Assembly (NCBI RefSeq): GCF_000981585.1
Contig: NZ_LN831776.1
Coordinates: 2,929,001-2,993,000, forward strand
Origin: Paenibacillus riograndensis SBR5
Lineage (GTDB): Bacteria; Bacillota; Bacilli; Paenibacillales; Paenibacillaceae
Reading direction: 5' to 3'
Length of the DNA: 64,000 bases
The position numbers and the translations under genes were made by a program. The notes below the pieces were generated by a model. It made no database searches and had not been told where the DNA came from. It saw only the letters and a list, made by a program, of their open reading frames with translations. Positions 25,791 through 34,876 of this stretch are shown piece after piece. Numbering within the stretch: the first letter of the stretch is position 1; each line of letters starts with the position of its first letter.

Positions 25791-27116
25791 ATGAATAAAT
25801 CTGCGGTACGCGCTTGGCTTATGTATGATTGGGCAAATTCAGCATATGCGACAACGGTATTGGCAGCGGTGCTGCCAATCTTCTACAGTTCGGTGGCGGC
25901 CAGTGGCCTAAGTGAAAATACGGCAGCTTCGTATCTCGCGTATACTCACGCCATCGGGATGGCGCTGGTCGCTCTGGTGTCGCCGCTGCTCGGCTCCATT
26001 TCCGACCTGTCGGGCCGGAAAACCAGCTTTCTGACGGCATTTGCACTGCTCGGCATCGTCTCAACAATGGGCTTCGCCCTGGTCGGAGAGGGGGACTGGC
26101 TGCTCGCTTCCGCGCTGCTGGTACTCTCTACGCTTGGATTTGCCGGCAGTCTGACCTTTTATGACTCGATGCTGCCAGACCTGGTGCCCTCCGGGAAAAG
26201 AGATGATGTCTCCGCTAAAGGTTATGCTCTTGGTTATGTGGGCGGCGGGGTGCTGCTGGCGGTCAATCTGCTGATGATTCAACAGCCGCAGCTGCTGGGC
26301 ATGAAGGATACGCCTGCAGGAACACGGCTCTCCTTTGTAAGTGTCGGATTGTGGTGGCTGATTTTCTCCATTCCGGCTATCCGCCGTGTGCCTAATCTTC
26401 CCCGGCAGACCGCCGGCTTAAGTGCTGGCGGATACGTTCGGGCAGCCGCCCGGAGAATCGGTGGTTCAACCCGTGACATCAAGCGTTATCCGCAACTGGT
26501 CCGGCTGATCGCTGCTTTCTGGTTCTACAATGACGGGATTAACACGATTATTCTAATGGCTACGATTTATGGAACGACGCTGGGGATCGGCTCAAGCGAC
26601 CTGATTCTGGCGCTCTTGATCACGCAGTTTGTCGGTTTTCCAAGCACGATCCTGCTCGGCAAAACCGCAGAACGGCTAGGTGCCAAACGGATGCTTCTGG
26701 TCTCGCTTTTCATCTATGTGCTGATTGTAATCCTCGGCTTCGGCATGACCCGGGCTGTGCATTTTTATATCCTGGCGGTTATGGTGGGCCTGGTTCAGGG
26801 GGGAAGCCAGTCGATTTCCCGTTCCCTGCTTAGTGATCTGATGCCGCTGAAGCGCACCGGTGAGTTTTTTGGCTTTGTGAACATTACCAGCAAATTTTCT
26901 TCGATCTTCGGCCCGTTTGTCTTTGGGCTGGTGGGGCAGCTCACCGGGAATCCAAGACTTGGCATTCTCTCCCTGCTGCTGTTCTTCGGACTGGGGATTA
27001 TGATTGTGCTGAAGCTCGATGTGGAGAAGGGGAAGCAGGACGCGCTGCAGGACGGAGATCCGCCGGTCCCGCCAGCTCCGCCGCATATTCCGGCACATGA
27101 GGCAGCAGAGGTGTAA
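25791..27116 (+). CDS. MFS transporter, UMF1 (Atg22-like) family
   Basis: ATG 25791 behind GAGAGGGA (25774-25781) gives 441 residues; the earlier frame start at 25689 has no ribosome binding site. About 12 hydrophobic helices are visible. The opening RAWLMYDWANSAYATTVLAAVLP is the hallmark of UMF1 transporters, and the SPLLGSISDLSGRKTSFL loop matches the MFS loop 2-3 motif. UMF1 members include yeast Atg22, an amino acid effluxer; the bacterial substrates are largely unknown. A proline-rich cytoplasmic tail (DPPVPPAPPHIPAH) closes the protein. Confidence 0.9.
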   Translation: MNKSAVRAWLMYDWANSAYATTVLAAVLPIFYSSVAASGLSENTAASYLAYTHAIGMALVALVSPLLGSISDLSGRKTSFLTAFALLGIVSTMGFALVGEGDWLLASALLVLSTLGFAGSLTFYDSMLPDLVPSGKRDDVSAKGYALGYVGGGVLLAVNLLMIQQPQLLGMKDTPAGTRLSFVSVGLWWLIFSIPAIRRVPNLPRQTAGLSAGGYVRAAARRIGGSTRDIKRYPQLVRLIAAFWFYNDGINTIILMATIYGTTLGIGSSDLILALLITQFVGFPSTILLGKTAERLGAKRMLLVSLFIYVLIVILGFGMTRAVHFYILAVMVGLVQGGSQSISRSLLSDLMPLKRTGEFFGFVNITSKFSSIFGPFVFGLVGQLTGNPRLGILSLLLFFGLGIMIVLKLDVEKGKQDALQDGDPPVPPAPPHIPAHEAAEV

Positions 27117-27187
27117 CCGCTGAATGGCTCTCCACGGACTCAGTGCTGCCCGGAGATAAATAAGCTTTGCACAGAGAGGGCTTCTTG

Positions 27188-27216
27188 ACACCTGCCGCTG
27201 CGGAAGCGGCAGGTGT
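27188..27216. other. Perfect GC-rich hairpin
   Basis: ACACCTGCCGCT-GCGGA-AGCGGCAGGTGT, 12 bp with a 5-base loop and no T run on either strand. It lies between two convergent genes and may work as a transcription barrier or mRNA end. Confidence 0.5.
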
Positions 27217-27233
27217 TGCGCGGCTGCAGCATG

Positions 27234-27264
27234 AAAAAAACAGACCTCCCAGCGGAGATCTGTC
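27234..27264 (-). terminator. Rho-independent terminator of the phospholipase-like gene
   Basis: Read on the minus strand, CAGATCTCC-GCTG-GGAGGTCTG is followed by T7. It lies about 45 bases after the stop at 27310. Confidence 0.85.
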
Positions 27265-27309
27265 CAGCGTATGTCCTATATGGATGGTTTATGCCATACA
27301 CTTACGTCT

Positions 27310-28290
27310 TTACGAGATGATACCTGCCTCCCAAATCGGCTCGGCATACAGATTCTTAAGCTTGCTGCTGCACTCTTTGCCTGTATCGTAGGAACGGTCG
27401 CCCAGCACCTGCTTGAAATGCTCCAGCGCGCGGGCAGCTTCGGCCGGCACCGTACTGTTCAGCCACGAAGCCAGAGCACGCAGCACTGTCCGGCCTTCCG
27501 CAAGCGCTTCCTCCCACAGGTCCCAGACACTTTCCGTCCGCACCTCGGAGTAGAGCGCCGAATGCCGCCATTCGCCGTGTTTTTCGTTGAGGTAATCGAG
27601 CTTCTCTTCGGCAGGGGACAGCTGCTGTGAAAACAAGCGGCGGGCCTTGCCCCTGAGCAGCGATTTCTTCCACCCCTTGGGATCGAATAACCATTTATGC
27701 GCCAAAATCATGTCGAGGTATGCCTCATGCCAGATTTCAGACGGGAGGCGCCGGGACTCGGGATACCAGTCTGACGCTGTTTCGCGGAGAATCGTGTGGA
27801 TCGGGAAGGGCAGGCGGGAGCCCACATTGATTTTTTTCCAGGCTGCATGCCGCCAGGTATCCAGCTGTTTCCGCCGCTTCATGAACAAAGTGTCAAGGAC
27901 AATCTCAAAACGCTGGTGATTTCGGTGCTTGTAGCCCGCTTTCCAATTGATATAGGGATGAAGGTTGCGGTCCAGCAGATGGTGGGTAAGAAAGCCCAGA
28001 AAATATTGCTGCGCGTCCTTCAGCTCATGGAAGGGAAGGGCCAAGGCCCGCTGCCAGAAATCAACCAGTACAGGCCCGCAGTTTTCCGTGTGCATAAGGT
28101 CACCGAGGCGAATGGCCCGGGTATCCTTTTTCCAGGGCAGAAAGCTGTGGTACAGCAGGAAATCCGGTCCCTGGCAGCCCAGGTGGTACAGCTCAGGACG
28201 GTTTTTCCTCTCCGCCAGAAAAGGGAAATCACGGCTGAATTCGTCCGCCAGCTGCTGCCCATATTCCAGATGCATCCAAATGTTCGGCAT
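27310..28290 (-). CDS. Zinc-dependent phospholipase C-like protein
   Basis: 326 residues, ATG behind AGAGGGGTGA. The N-terminal half carries the metal-site pattern of the zinc-dependent phospholipase C/S1-P1 nuclease-like fold: MPNIWMHLEYG (metal-binding N-terminus and His), YHLGCQGPDFLLYH, LMHTENCG and FLGFLTHHLLDRNLHPYINW, with His and Asp placed as in that family. It has no signal peptide, unlike secreted clostridial and Bacillus cereus enzymes, so it probably acts inside the cell, and the substrate is unproven. The C-terminal half is helical and charged. Single gene with its own terminator. Confidence 0.82.
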   Translation of the reverse strand: MPNIWMHLEYGQQLADEFSRDFPFLAERKNRPELYHLGCQGPDFLLYHSFLPWKKDTRAIRLGDLMHTENCGPVLVDFWQRALALPFHELKDAQQYFLGFLTHHLLDRNLHPYINWKAGYKHRNHQRFEIVLDTLFMKRRKQLDTWRHAAWKKINVGSRLPFPIHTILRETASDWYPESRRLPSEIWHEAYLDMILAHKWLFDPKGWKKSLLRGKARRLFSQQLSPAEEKLDYLNEKHGEWRHSALYSEVRTESVWDLWEEALAEGRTVLRALASWLNSTVPAEAARALEHFKQVLGDRSYDTGKECSSKLKNLYAEPIWEAGIIS

Positions 28291-28499
28291 TCATTTCACC
28301 CCTCTTGATCGTAGTTACCCTCAGCATACAGGCTTCATGTTAAAAGAGATTGGATAATGCTCAAGCGGATTGTAATTCTCTTGATAAAGCAGGAAGGAAA
28401 AACCGGCGCTGCCTGTGCTGCTTCACCTTTAGGTTACTCCTCACCCTAGTCAATTTCAAGAAGTACAGCAATCGGGAAGAAACTCCTGCTGCTGCTTCA

Positions 28500-28508
28500 T
28501 GCTATAAT
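28500..28508 (+). promoter_or_regulatory. Extended -10 promoter of the VOC gene
   Basis: TGC-TATAAT, a perfect -10 with the TGN extension, 41 bp before the start. No matching -35. Confidence 0.6.
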
Positions 28509-28549
28509 CGGGCGGTAAACACTCAAATAAATGCAGAGGTGATCAGAGA

Positions 28550-28966
28550 ATGGGATTCAAAGCAGGCCAGCTTTTTGTCAATTTGCCGGTAAATGATCTG
28601 CAGGCTTCGATTAACTTTTTTACCGCACTTGGTTTCGAATTCAATCTGCAGTATACCGATGAGAACGCCACATGTTTGATCATCAACGACAACACGTTTG
28701 CCATGCTGCTGACCAAAGAGTTCTTTAAGACGTTTGTCTCCAAGGAAATCGCCGACACCTCCAGCCACACTGAAGTCATCATGGCCTTCTCCGCTTCCAG
28801 CAGAGCAGAGGTGGACGAGCTGGTGCACAAGGCGCTGGCCGCAGGCGGCAAGAAATATAATGATCCGGTCGACCACGGATTCATGTACAGCTGGAGCTTC
28901 CAGGATATCGACGGGCATCTGTGGGAAACCATGTACATGGAAGAAGGCACGGTGGAGAACGCGTAA
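28550..28966 (+). CDS. VOC (glyoxalase/dioxygenase) superfamily protein
   Basis: 138 residues, ATG behind AGAGGTGATC. It shows the paired beta-alpha-beta-beta-beta modules of the VOC fold: QLFVNLPVNDLQASINFFTALGFEF opens the first, while HTEVIMAFSASSRAEVDELV and the closing SFQDIDGHLWETMYM form the second. The Glu in the final DGHLWE is a usual metal ligand. It belongs to the PhnB/YaeR-like glyoxalase-resembling group. The substrate is unknown. Confidence 0.87.
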   Translation: MGFKAGQLFVNLPVNDLQASINFFTALGFEFNLQYTDENATCLIINDNTFAMLLTKEFFKTFVSKEIADTSSHTEVIMAFSASSRAEVDELVHKALAAGGKKYNDPVDHGFMYSWSFQDIDGHLWETMYMEEGTVENA

Positions 28967-29067
28967 ACGTATCATATCCGAATACGAGGCTGCCTACAAA
29001 GCTGTAAACCCGTAAGAAGAGCGAAATTAATTCATATACTGGGTACTTCATATCCTATCGGATTCTT

Positions 29068-29114
29068 AAGAGCAGTGATTCTCCCTTTACTGGAGAGCCG
29101 CTGCTCTTTGTTTT
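29068..29114 (+). terminator. Rho-independent terminator
   Basis: AAGAGCAG pairs with CTGCTCTT, with an inner TCTCC/GGAGA, followed by TGTTTTT. It ends the VOC gene. The rest of the 350-base gap up to 29316 holds no gene. Confidence 0.8.
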
Positions 29115-29316
29115 TGGCTTTTCCTTCAGAGGAGAGCCTTCGCAGGTGCTGCTTCGGTAATGTCATTGGCAATTGAATTTCCTTTATAAACAAAAGAAGG
29201 GAATTTAAGGGTTTATGCAGAATGTATTAAACTTACATATGCGGCAGTTAGAACATTAAAAGGTAAGTTTGGTTAAGGAATGCGAAAATCACGATGGAAA
29301 AGAGAGGAGAGATTTT

Positions 29317-30606
29317 TTGATTAAGCGGTCTTTTTATTATTTGTGGGGGTCTCAGACGATCTCTAATATCGCAGATATTATCTACATTTTGAGTATAACG
29401 GTATTGGTGTTCAGCTCCAGCAACTCTCTAATGCAGACCACTTTAATTCCGTTGTTCCGTTTGTCTGCCCAAGTGGTTAGCGGGCTGGTTGCACCTATCA
29501 TTCTCGGCCGGTTCAGGCTCACGCGGATTTTGCTGTTCTCCCAGCTTGGGCAGTTTATCATTTTTACGCTGCTGCTGCTTTATTTACGGGCCGTGCCTGA
29601 GCAAAGGTCGTTTCTTTTTATTTTTATGCTGGTGTTTGGCATGTCGTTTCTGGATGGCTGGACCAATCCGGCGCGGAATGCGCTGATCCCCCGCTTAGCC
29701 GCCGGTGAGGGGCTCATGCGCGCCAATGGCTTGACGGCAGTCAGTGATCAAGTCGTTAAATGTGCAGGCTGGGCGCTCAGCGGGATTATTGTAGCCTGGC
29801 TCGGTACATTGAATACGCTCCTGATCGCATCCTGCTGTTATTTGGTGGCTGCAACCGTCACCTCATTCATTCGTGATCCGCTGGATCATCAGAAATCAGG
29901 CTCTGAATCTCCTGCATCCGCTGCCCGTCCGGCAGCAGCCGAATCCAAAGGAGGGTATTGGAAAGAACTTGGGGAAGGGTGGAGGATTATTTGGCATAAC
30001 CGCCGCATTCGTTCTCTGATGATCGTGGACAGCATAGATACCATTGGAGGAACTTCCTGGCTTGGTGTATTTATTCTGGCGTATGTGACTCAGGTGCTGC
30101 ATAAGGATGCAAGCTGGTGGGGGTTCATGAATGCCTCATTCTTTTCCGGTACGATTCTAGGCGGGGTGCTTGTTGTCGGGTTGGTTAAACGGCTGCAAAA
30201 GAACAGCTTTTTGTACATGCTTGGAGCATTGTTTGTGTATGTGCTGATTACAGTAGTATTTGCTCTTAATACGATCCCGGCTGCTGCGCTTGTTCTTTTT
30301 GCCGTCTCAGGTTTACCGGTGCAAATGGCTGGAATTATTCGCCGTACCCTGCTGCAGACAAGCGCTCCGGCTGCTCAGCTCCCAAAAGTGATGGCAGGCA
30401 TTGATGTGCTCACGAACCTTGCCTTTGGCTTATCATTGTTGTTCTTGGGATGGTATGCAGACCGCTTTGGAATGGTACAAGTGTATCTGCTGGCTGCGGC
30501 TATGACGACAATTGCTGTTTTGATCGGGTGGTTCTACCGGAGGGAGTTTCAGGAAAGTGTGCAAGCGGGCCATCCAGCTGTCACAGACGAAAGGGTAAGC
30601 AGCTAA
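29317..30606 (+). CDS. MFS transporter
   Basis: TTG 29317 behind AGAGGAGAG gives 429 residues; an upstream in-frame TTG at 29269 has no site. About 12 helices. The pattern is that of MFS exporters of the MefA/MdfA-related DHA3 branch: FYYLWGSQTISNIADIIYILSITVLVF, FGMSFLDGWTNPARNALIPRL and a central cytoplasmic loop with SGSESPASAARPAAAESKGG. The family usually exports macrolide-like drugs or other small molecules; the substrate here is unknown. Together with the aminotransferase 154 bp downstream it may be part of one transcript, but the gap is large. Confidence 0.87.
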   Translation: MIKRSFYYLWGSQTISNIADIIYILSITVLVFSSSNSLMQTTLIPLFRLSAQVVSGLVAPIILGRFRLTRILLFSQLGQFIIFTLLLLYLRAVPEQRSFLFIFMLVFGMSFLDGWTNPARNALIPRLAAGEGLMRANGLTAVSDQVVKCAGWALSGIIVAWLGTLNTLLIASCCYLVAATVTSFIRDPLDHQKSGSESPASAARPAAAESKGGYWKELGEGWRIIWHNRRIRSLMIVDSIDTIGGTSWLGVFILAYVTQVLHKDASWWGFMNASFFSGTILGGVLVVGLVKRLQKNSFLYMLGALFVYVLITVVFALNTIPAAALVLFAVSGLPVQMAGIIRRTLLQTSAPAAQLPKVMAGIDVLTNLAFGLSLLFLGWYADRFGMVQVYLLAAAMTTIAVLIGWFYRREFQESVQAGHPAVTDERVSS

Positions 30607-30760
30607 AGACCTATAGCGAATCCGTCCTTGCGGAAAATGAACCAGTCAAGGATTTCTGTCCTCATTCTTAGGGCTGGATCGACTTTAAGGTAGGATTAAG
30701 TATGCCAAGTAAGTTATACTGATACCAAAAGTTTATTCAAGCTCCAGAGGAGGTACATAC

Positions 30761-31933
30761 ATGAATTACTCTTTTTCCAACCGTATCGCGGCACTGCAGC
30801 CGTCCATTATCAGAGAAATTTTGAAAGCGACATCGGGCCAGGATGTCATCCCGTTTTCTGCAGGCAATCCGGCCCCGGAGACCTTTCCGATCGAAGCTAT
30901 CCGGTCGTTTACGAGAGACATTCTGGAACAAGACCCGGTGACGGCGCTCCAGTACGGGATAACAGAGGGATATTCCCCCCTCCGTCAGGCGCTGACTGAT
31001 CATTTAAGATCAGGATTTAATACGGGAAAAGATGCAGACAGCCTGTTCATCGTATCCGGTGCCCAACAGGGGATTGAGCTGGCTTGCAAAGTATTCTGCA
31101 ATGAAGGCGACACGATTATTTGTGAGAGTCCCAGCTTTATTGGCTCGCTCAATTCATTCCGCTCTTCCGGCGCAAGGCTGGTTGGCGTTCCGATGGAACC
31201 GGACGGAATCAGTCTTGACAGGCTGGAGCATGCCCTGAAGACAGAGCCCAATGTAAAGCTGCTGTATTTGATTCCAAGCTTCCAGAATCCGACGGGAATC
31301 ACAACAAGCCTGGAGAAACGGAAAGCGGTTTATACGCTGGCTAAAAAGCATGGTGTTGTCATTCTTGAAGACAATCCTTACGGAGAGCTGCGCTTTGGCG
31401 GGGAAGACGTGCCGACGATCAAATCGCTGGATGATGAAGGCTTGGTGATCTATGTGGGATCGTTCTCCAAAATTTTGTCCGCCGGCCTTCGCGTGGGTTT
31501 TGTTCTCGCCCCGGATGAAATCATTCAAAAGATGGTGGTTGCCAAGCAGGGGGAGGATGTGCATACGGCAATGCTTCCGCAAATTCTGGCGTACAAGTTC
31601 ATGAAGGAATACGATTACGCAGGCCACGTCCGGCAGATCCGGGAGGTCTATCTCCGAAAATGCACCCTGATGACGGACAGCATCAAGCAATATACAGATG
31701 GTTCAATGGCATTTACCCGGCCCGATGGGGGATTGTTTCTATGGTGCGAGCTGCCTCAGAGTATAACGATGCTGGATTATTGTAAAAAGGCAGCGGCACA
31801 CGGGGTTGCTGTCGTTCCGGGAACAGCGTTCCTTGTTGATCCGGGTGAGCCCTGCAACGCAATCAGACTGAATTTCTCTACGCCTTCAGATGAACAAATC
31901 GTGAAGGGGATTCAAATTTTGGGCCAGCTCTAA
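30761..31933 (+). CDS. PLP-dependent aminotransferase, class I/II
   Basis: 390 residues, ATG behind GAGGAGGT. It is a fold-type I aminotransferase: SAGNPAPETFP near residue 29, YGITEGYSPLRQALTDHL, the cofactor-pocket VSGAQQGIELACKVF, the PLP-contacting ILEDNPYGELRF, and the Schiff-base Lys in YVGSFSKILSAGLRVGF. It belongs to the LysN/ARO8/MocR-core group, whose members transaminate 2-aminoadipate, aromatic or branched-chain amino acids. It lacks the N-terminal HTH of MocR regulators. A terminator follows at 31969. Confidence 0.9.
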   Translation: MNYSFSNRIAALQPSIIREILKATSGQDVIPFSAGNPAPETFPIEAIRSFTRDILEQDPVTALQYGITEGYSPLRQALTDHLRSGFNTGKDADSLFIVSGAQQGIELACKVFCNEGDTIICESPSFIGSLNSFRSSGARLVGVPMEPDGISLDRLEHALKTEPNVKLLYLIPSFQNPTGITTSLEKRKAVYTLAKKHGVVILEDNPYGELRFGGEDVPTIKSLDDEGLVIYVGSFSKILSAGLRVGFVLAPDEIIQKMVVAKQGEDVHTAMLPQILAYKFMKEYDYAGHVRQIREVYLRKCTLMTDSIKQYTDGSMAFTRPDGGLFLWCELPQSITMLDYCKKAAAHGVAVVPGTAFLVDPGEPCNAIRLNFSTPSDEQIVKGIQILGQL

Positions 31934-31968
31934 GGGAAAGAGCCGGCTCCTGCACTGGATATATTAAG

Positions 31969-32001
31969 CACGCCGCTGATTCCGGTCAGCGGTGTTTTTT
32001 T
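31969..32001 (+). terminator. Rho-independent terminator
   Basis: CACGCCGCTGA pairs with TCAGCGGTG, then T7. It ends the aminotransferase gene. It also overlaps the first possible start of the next frame (31992), which argues for a later start there. Confidence 0.82.
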
Positions 32002-32120
32002 GGATGTATGCTGCACTGCAGCGGTTTCAATTTTCTGGTTCCAATTATTTAGAATTTGTGATATTATTTATGCGAACTTACGTTCTTAAGATCAATCCCC
32101 GACGAAGGGTGGACCTTACA

Positions 32121-32906
32121 GTGACAGAACGGTTTGCAGAGATTGACGGCGTTATCGCTTATATTCACCAGCATATGTATGATCATCTTCCGCTGGAGCG
32201 CCTGGCCCGCTACGCCGGCTACAGTCCTTATCATTTTGCCCGCATCTTCAAAGAACGGACCGGACTTTCCCCGCTGTATTATGTTTCTTCCCACCGCCTG
32301 CAGCGGGCGAAGGACCTGCTGCTGCGCACAGGACTTACCGTCCGCGATATTTCGCTGGAGATCGGGCAGCAGAGCCTCGGGACCTTCACGTCCCGTTTCG
32401 CCGCCAGGGTCGGGATGTCTCCGGCAGAGTTCCGCAATTCGGTCCAGTATGCCGGAGATCAGATGAGCTCGCTGAGGAAGCTGCAGGACTGGCGGTCTTC
32501 TTATCCCATCAGCAGGCTGCCTTCGTCCGTACACGGAACGATTTCCGCTGAGGTTCCTTTTGACGGGGTTATTCTAATTGGGCTCTTCGCCAAACCCATC
32601 CCCGAGGGGCTGCCCCTGTACGGCACCCTGCTGTCCTCCCTGGGGCATTTTCACTTCGATCATGTGGCGCCCGGGACTTATTACCTGCTTGCCACCTCCA
32701 TTTCCTGGGGAACGCGGACGCTGGATTTCATGCTTCCCCATTCCACATTGCGTACCCGGTCGAGGGCTCCGATCCACGTCGGCCCGGGCTCGCTGGTCCC
32801 GCATCAGCAGGTAACGCTGCGTCCCCCAAGACTGGACGACCCGCCGATCCTTATTTCACTGCCGCTGCTTATGAACCGTTTCCTGAACCGGATTGCGGTC
32901 AGATAG
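32121..32906 (+). CDS. AraC-type regulator with N-terminal HTH and C-terminal beta domain
   Basis: GTG 32121 behind AAGGGTGG gives 261 residues. The frame extends back to 31992, but that part overlaps a terminator and has no ribosome binding site. The two HTH motifs of an AraC domain occupy residues 5-103: LERLARYAGYSPYHFARIFKERTG and TVRDISLEIGQQSLGTFTSRFAARVG. The order is the reverse of most AraC proteins, with a second domain of about 110 residues behind the HTH. That domain (FDGVILIGLFAKPIPEG.....FHFDHVAPGTYYLLAT) looks like a small transthyretin-like beta sandwich. It probably binds a ligand or partner. Confidence 0.83.
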   Translation: MTERFAEIDGVIAYIHQHMYDHLPLERLARYAGYSPYHFARIFKERTGLSPLYYVSSHRLQRAKDLLLRTGLTVRDISLEIGQQSLGTFTSRFAARVGMSPAEFRNSVQYAGDQMSSLRKLQDWRSSYPISRLPSSVHGTISAEVPFDGVILIGLFAKPIPEGLPLYGTLLSSLGHFHFDHVAPGTYYLLATSISWGTRTLDFMLPHSTLRTRSRAPIHVGPGSLVPHQQVTLRPPRLDDPPILISLPLLMNRFLNRIAVR

Positions 32907-33052
32907 CCGGGAGGCCTCTTTCGTGTTAACATTTTCGCAACAGATTCTTTACGGTCCGCATACAAAAGTGAAGAGGGCATTTAATATCCAGCTTCTACAA
33001 TGAGTGTGTTAGTAAAATATACCTATTGTATGTTGAAGCTTGATATGAAGGG

Positions 33053-34876
33053 ATGATTCGCTTGAAGGGAAACCCGCTGCACTTTTCTATGAAATGGAAG
33101 CTGATTTTAAGCTTTCTGGTCATTGCGCTTATTTTTCTGGGCGTGGCTGTGTACCAAGGAAATAAGATCGGACAAGTGGAGCTTTCTATGGAAAAGCAAA
33201 AAACGGAGATGGAAAACAGGATCACTGTCTCAACGGTTACTAAGCTGCTGCAGGAACTGAACCGTGCTGAAACGGCGCTTGCTGAAGCCAATGATCCGGA
33301 GCTGGCAGCCCCGCTTGAGGACAAGCAGCAGGAGCTTGCCCGGGAAATGGCCAAAATACATTTTGAGGCCGCAACCCCTGCACTCACAATCCTTGAACTG
33401 CTGCGGACCCAGACTGGAGAATATAACGGGACCATGGATCAACTGGTTCAGACCCTGGAAGACGACAGCCTTGATCCATTGACGGTACTGGAACGGACGG
33501 ATGAATTACATACGAAGGCATTGGCACTGAGCCAGTCTATGCTGGAGACGAACGGCAAGCTGTATGCGGCAGCGGCGGATAATGCCGAGCGGGCGCAGAG
33601 TTATTCTTTTCTTTTGCTGGACCAGACCGTTTCAGTTGTCATCTATGCGGCAGGGGGAGTATTCCTGTTCATGCTGCTGCTCGGCTGGCTGCTGATCCGC
33701 TCTTTTGTGTCGCCGGTCGGTAAGCTGCAGGCAGCCCTGCGGGAGATTGCCGAAGGAGATTTGCGGCAGCAGATCAACTCCCCCTATAACGATGAGCTTG
33801 GCCGGCTGAGCCACCATTTCGATCATATGGTGCGCCGGGTGCGCGACATGCTGCGGCAGACCTTAAATGCGGCCTCTTCCCTGGCGGATTATTCGCACTC
33901 ATTTCAGCAATCCTCCACTATTACCGCCCATACCAATCAGGATATTCTTCGCACCATCCAGGAGATTTCCGCGGGGGCGGAGCAGCAGGCGGTGCAGTCA
34001 GAACAGAGTACGGTGCTGCTGCAGGAACTGGAACGCGGGGTTCAGGAGATTACCGATTATACGGATATGATGCTCTCAACGAGTGAAACGGCCAATCGGA
34101 ATACACGCAAAGGCGCAGATACGGTTACCGCACTCCGGGAGATTTCCCGGCATTCCCGGGATTCCATCACGAAGGTATATGAGGCGCTGGAAACGCTTGT
34201 TCAGCAGTCCGGCGATATTTCGCGCATCACTAATTCCATTACGGAAATTTCCAAGCAGACAAATATTCTATCCCTGAACGCCGCCATTGAAGCAGCAAGG
34301 GCAGGAGCTTCGGGCAAAGGCTTTGCCGTCATCGCGGACGAGGTCCGGCATTTATCTGTGCAGACGAACGATTCCTCTATACATATCAGTAAGATCATCA
34401 GTGAGCTGCAGGACAGCATGGCGGGTTTCCAGAAATATATGCTGGGGACCAAAAAAAACCTGGAGGCGCAGGACCACCAGGTGGTGGAGACGCTTGCTTC
34501 CTTCGAAGCCATTGACGAATCCATTACCGGGATCAGCCGCCAGATCGGGCAAATTCACCAGAAGGTGGAGCAGACCCGGCACATCAATTCCCGGCTGGCC
34601 GAATCTGTGCATTCTGTAGCGGCTGTAGCCGAGCAGACGGCAGCGGGCGTGGAAGAGGTCAACGCTTCCAGCACCCAGCAGGATCAGGCGATCAGTGATA
34701 TTGCCCGGCAGGCTGTGGAGATCAATGAAATTTCGCAGCAGCTGTTCCGGGAAATTAATGTGTTCCAAATCGCCGAAGAGACCGGAGCGGATGCCCCGGC
34801 CGGTCAACTGCTTATTATGGAAGAAACCAGAGCTGAGAGTGAGGAGACAGGTCCGCTACTCGCGCTTGCGGAGTGA
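33053..34876 (+). CDS. Methyl-accepting chemotaxis protein
   Basis: 607 residues from ATG 33053; the GAAGGG site at 33047 is so close that TTG 33062 may be the true start. TM1 is about residues 15-33 (LILSFLVIALIFLGVAVY), a helical extracellular sensor of about 150 residues follows, and TM2 (VVIYAAGGVFLFMLLLGWLLI) is near residue 200. HAMP lies at about 220-270 and a long coiled-coil signalling domain follows. The conserved hairpin tip is at ITEISKQTNILSLNAAIEAARAGASGKGFAVIADEVRHLS. It signals to CheA and thereby motility. The last 21 bases overlap the convergent epimerase gene. Confidence 0.93.
   Translation: MIRLKGNPLHFSMKWKLILSFLVIALIFLGVAVYQGNKIGQVELSMEKQKTEMENRITVSTVTKLLQELNRAETALAEANDPELAAPLEDKQQELAREMAKIHFEAATPALTILELLRTQTGEYNGTMDQLVQTLEDDSLDPLTVLERTDELHTKALALSQSMLETNGKLYAAAADNAERAQSYSFLLLDQTVSVVIYAAGGVFLFMLLLGWLLIRSFVSPVGKLQAALREIAEGDLRQQINSPYNDELGRLSHHFDHMVRRVRDMLRQTLNAASSLADYSHSFQQSSTITAHTNQDILRTIQEISAGAEQQAVQSEQSTVLLQELERGVQEITDYTDMMLSTSETANRNTRKGADTVTALREISRHSRDSITKVYEALETLVQQSGDISRITNSITEISKQTNILSLNAAIEAARAGASGKGFAVIADEVRHLSVQTNDSSIHISKIISELQDSMAGFQKYMLGTKKNLEAQDHQVVETLASFEAIDESITGISRQIGQIHQKVEQTRHINSRLAESVHSVAAVAEQTAAGVEEVNASSTQQDQAISDIARQAVEINEISQQLFREINVFQIAEETGADAPAGQLLIMEETRAESEETGPLLALAE

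Noticed and set aside
31992..32120. N-terminal extension of the AraC-type gene
   Set aside because: It overlaps the terminator of the upstream gene and has no ribosome binding site; GTG 32121 has one.
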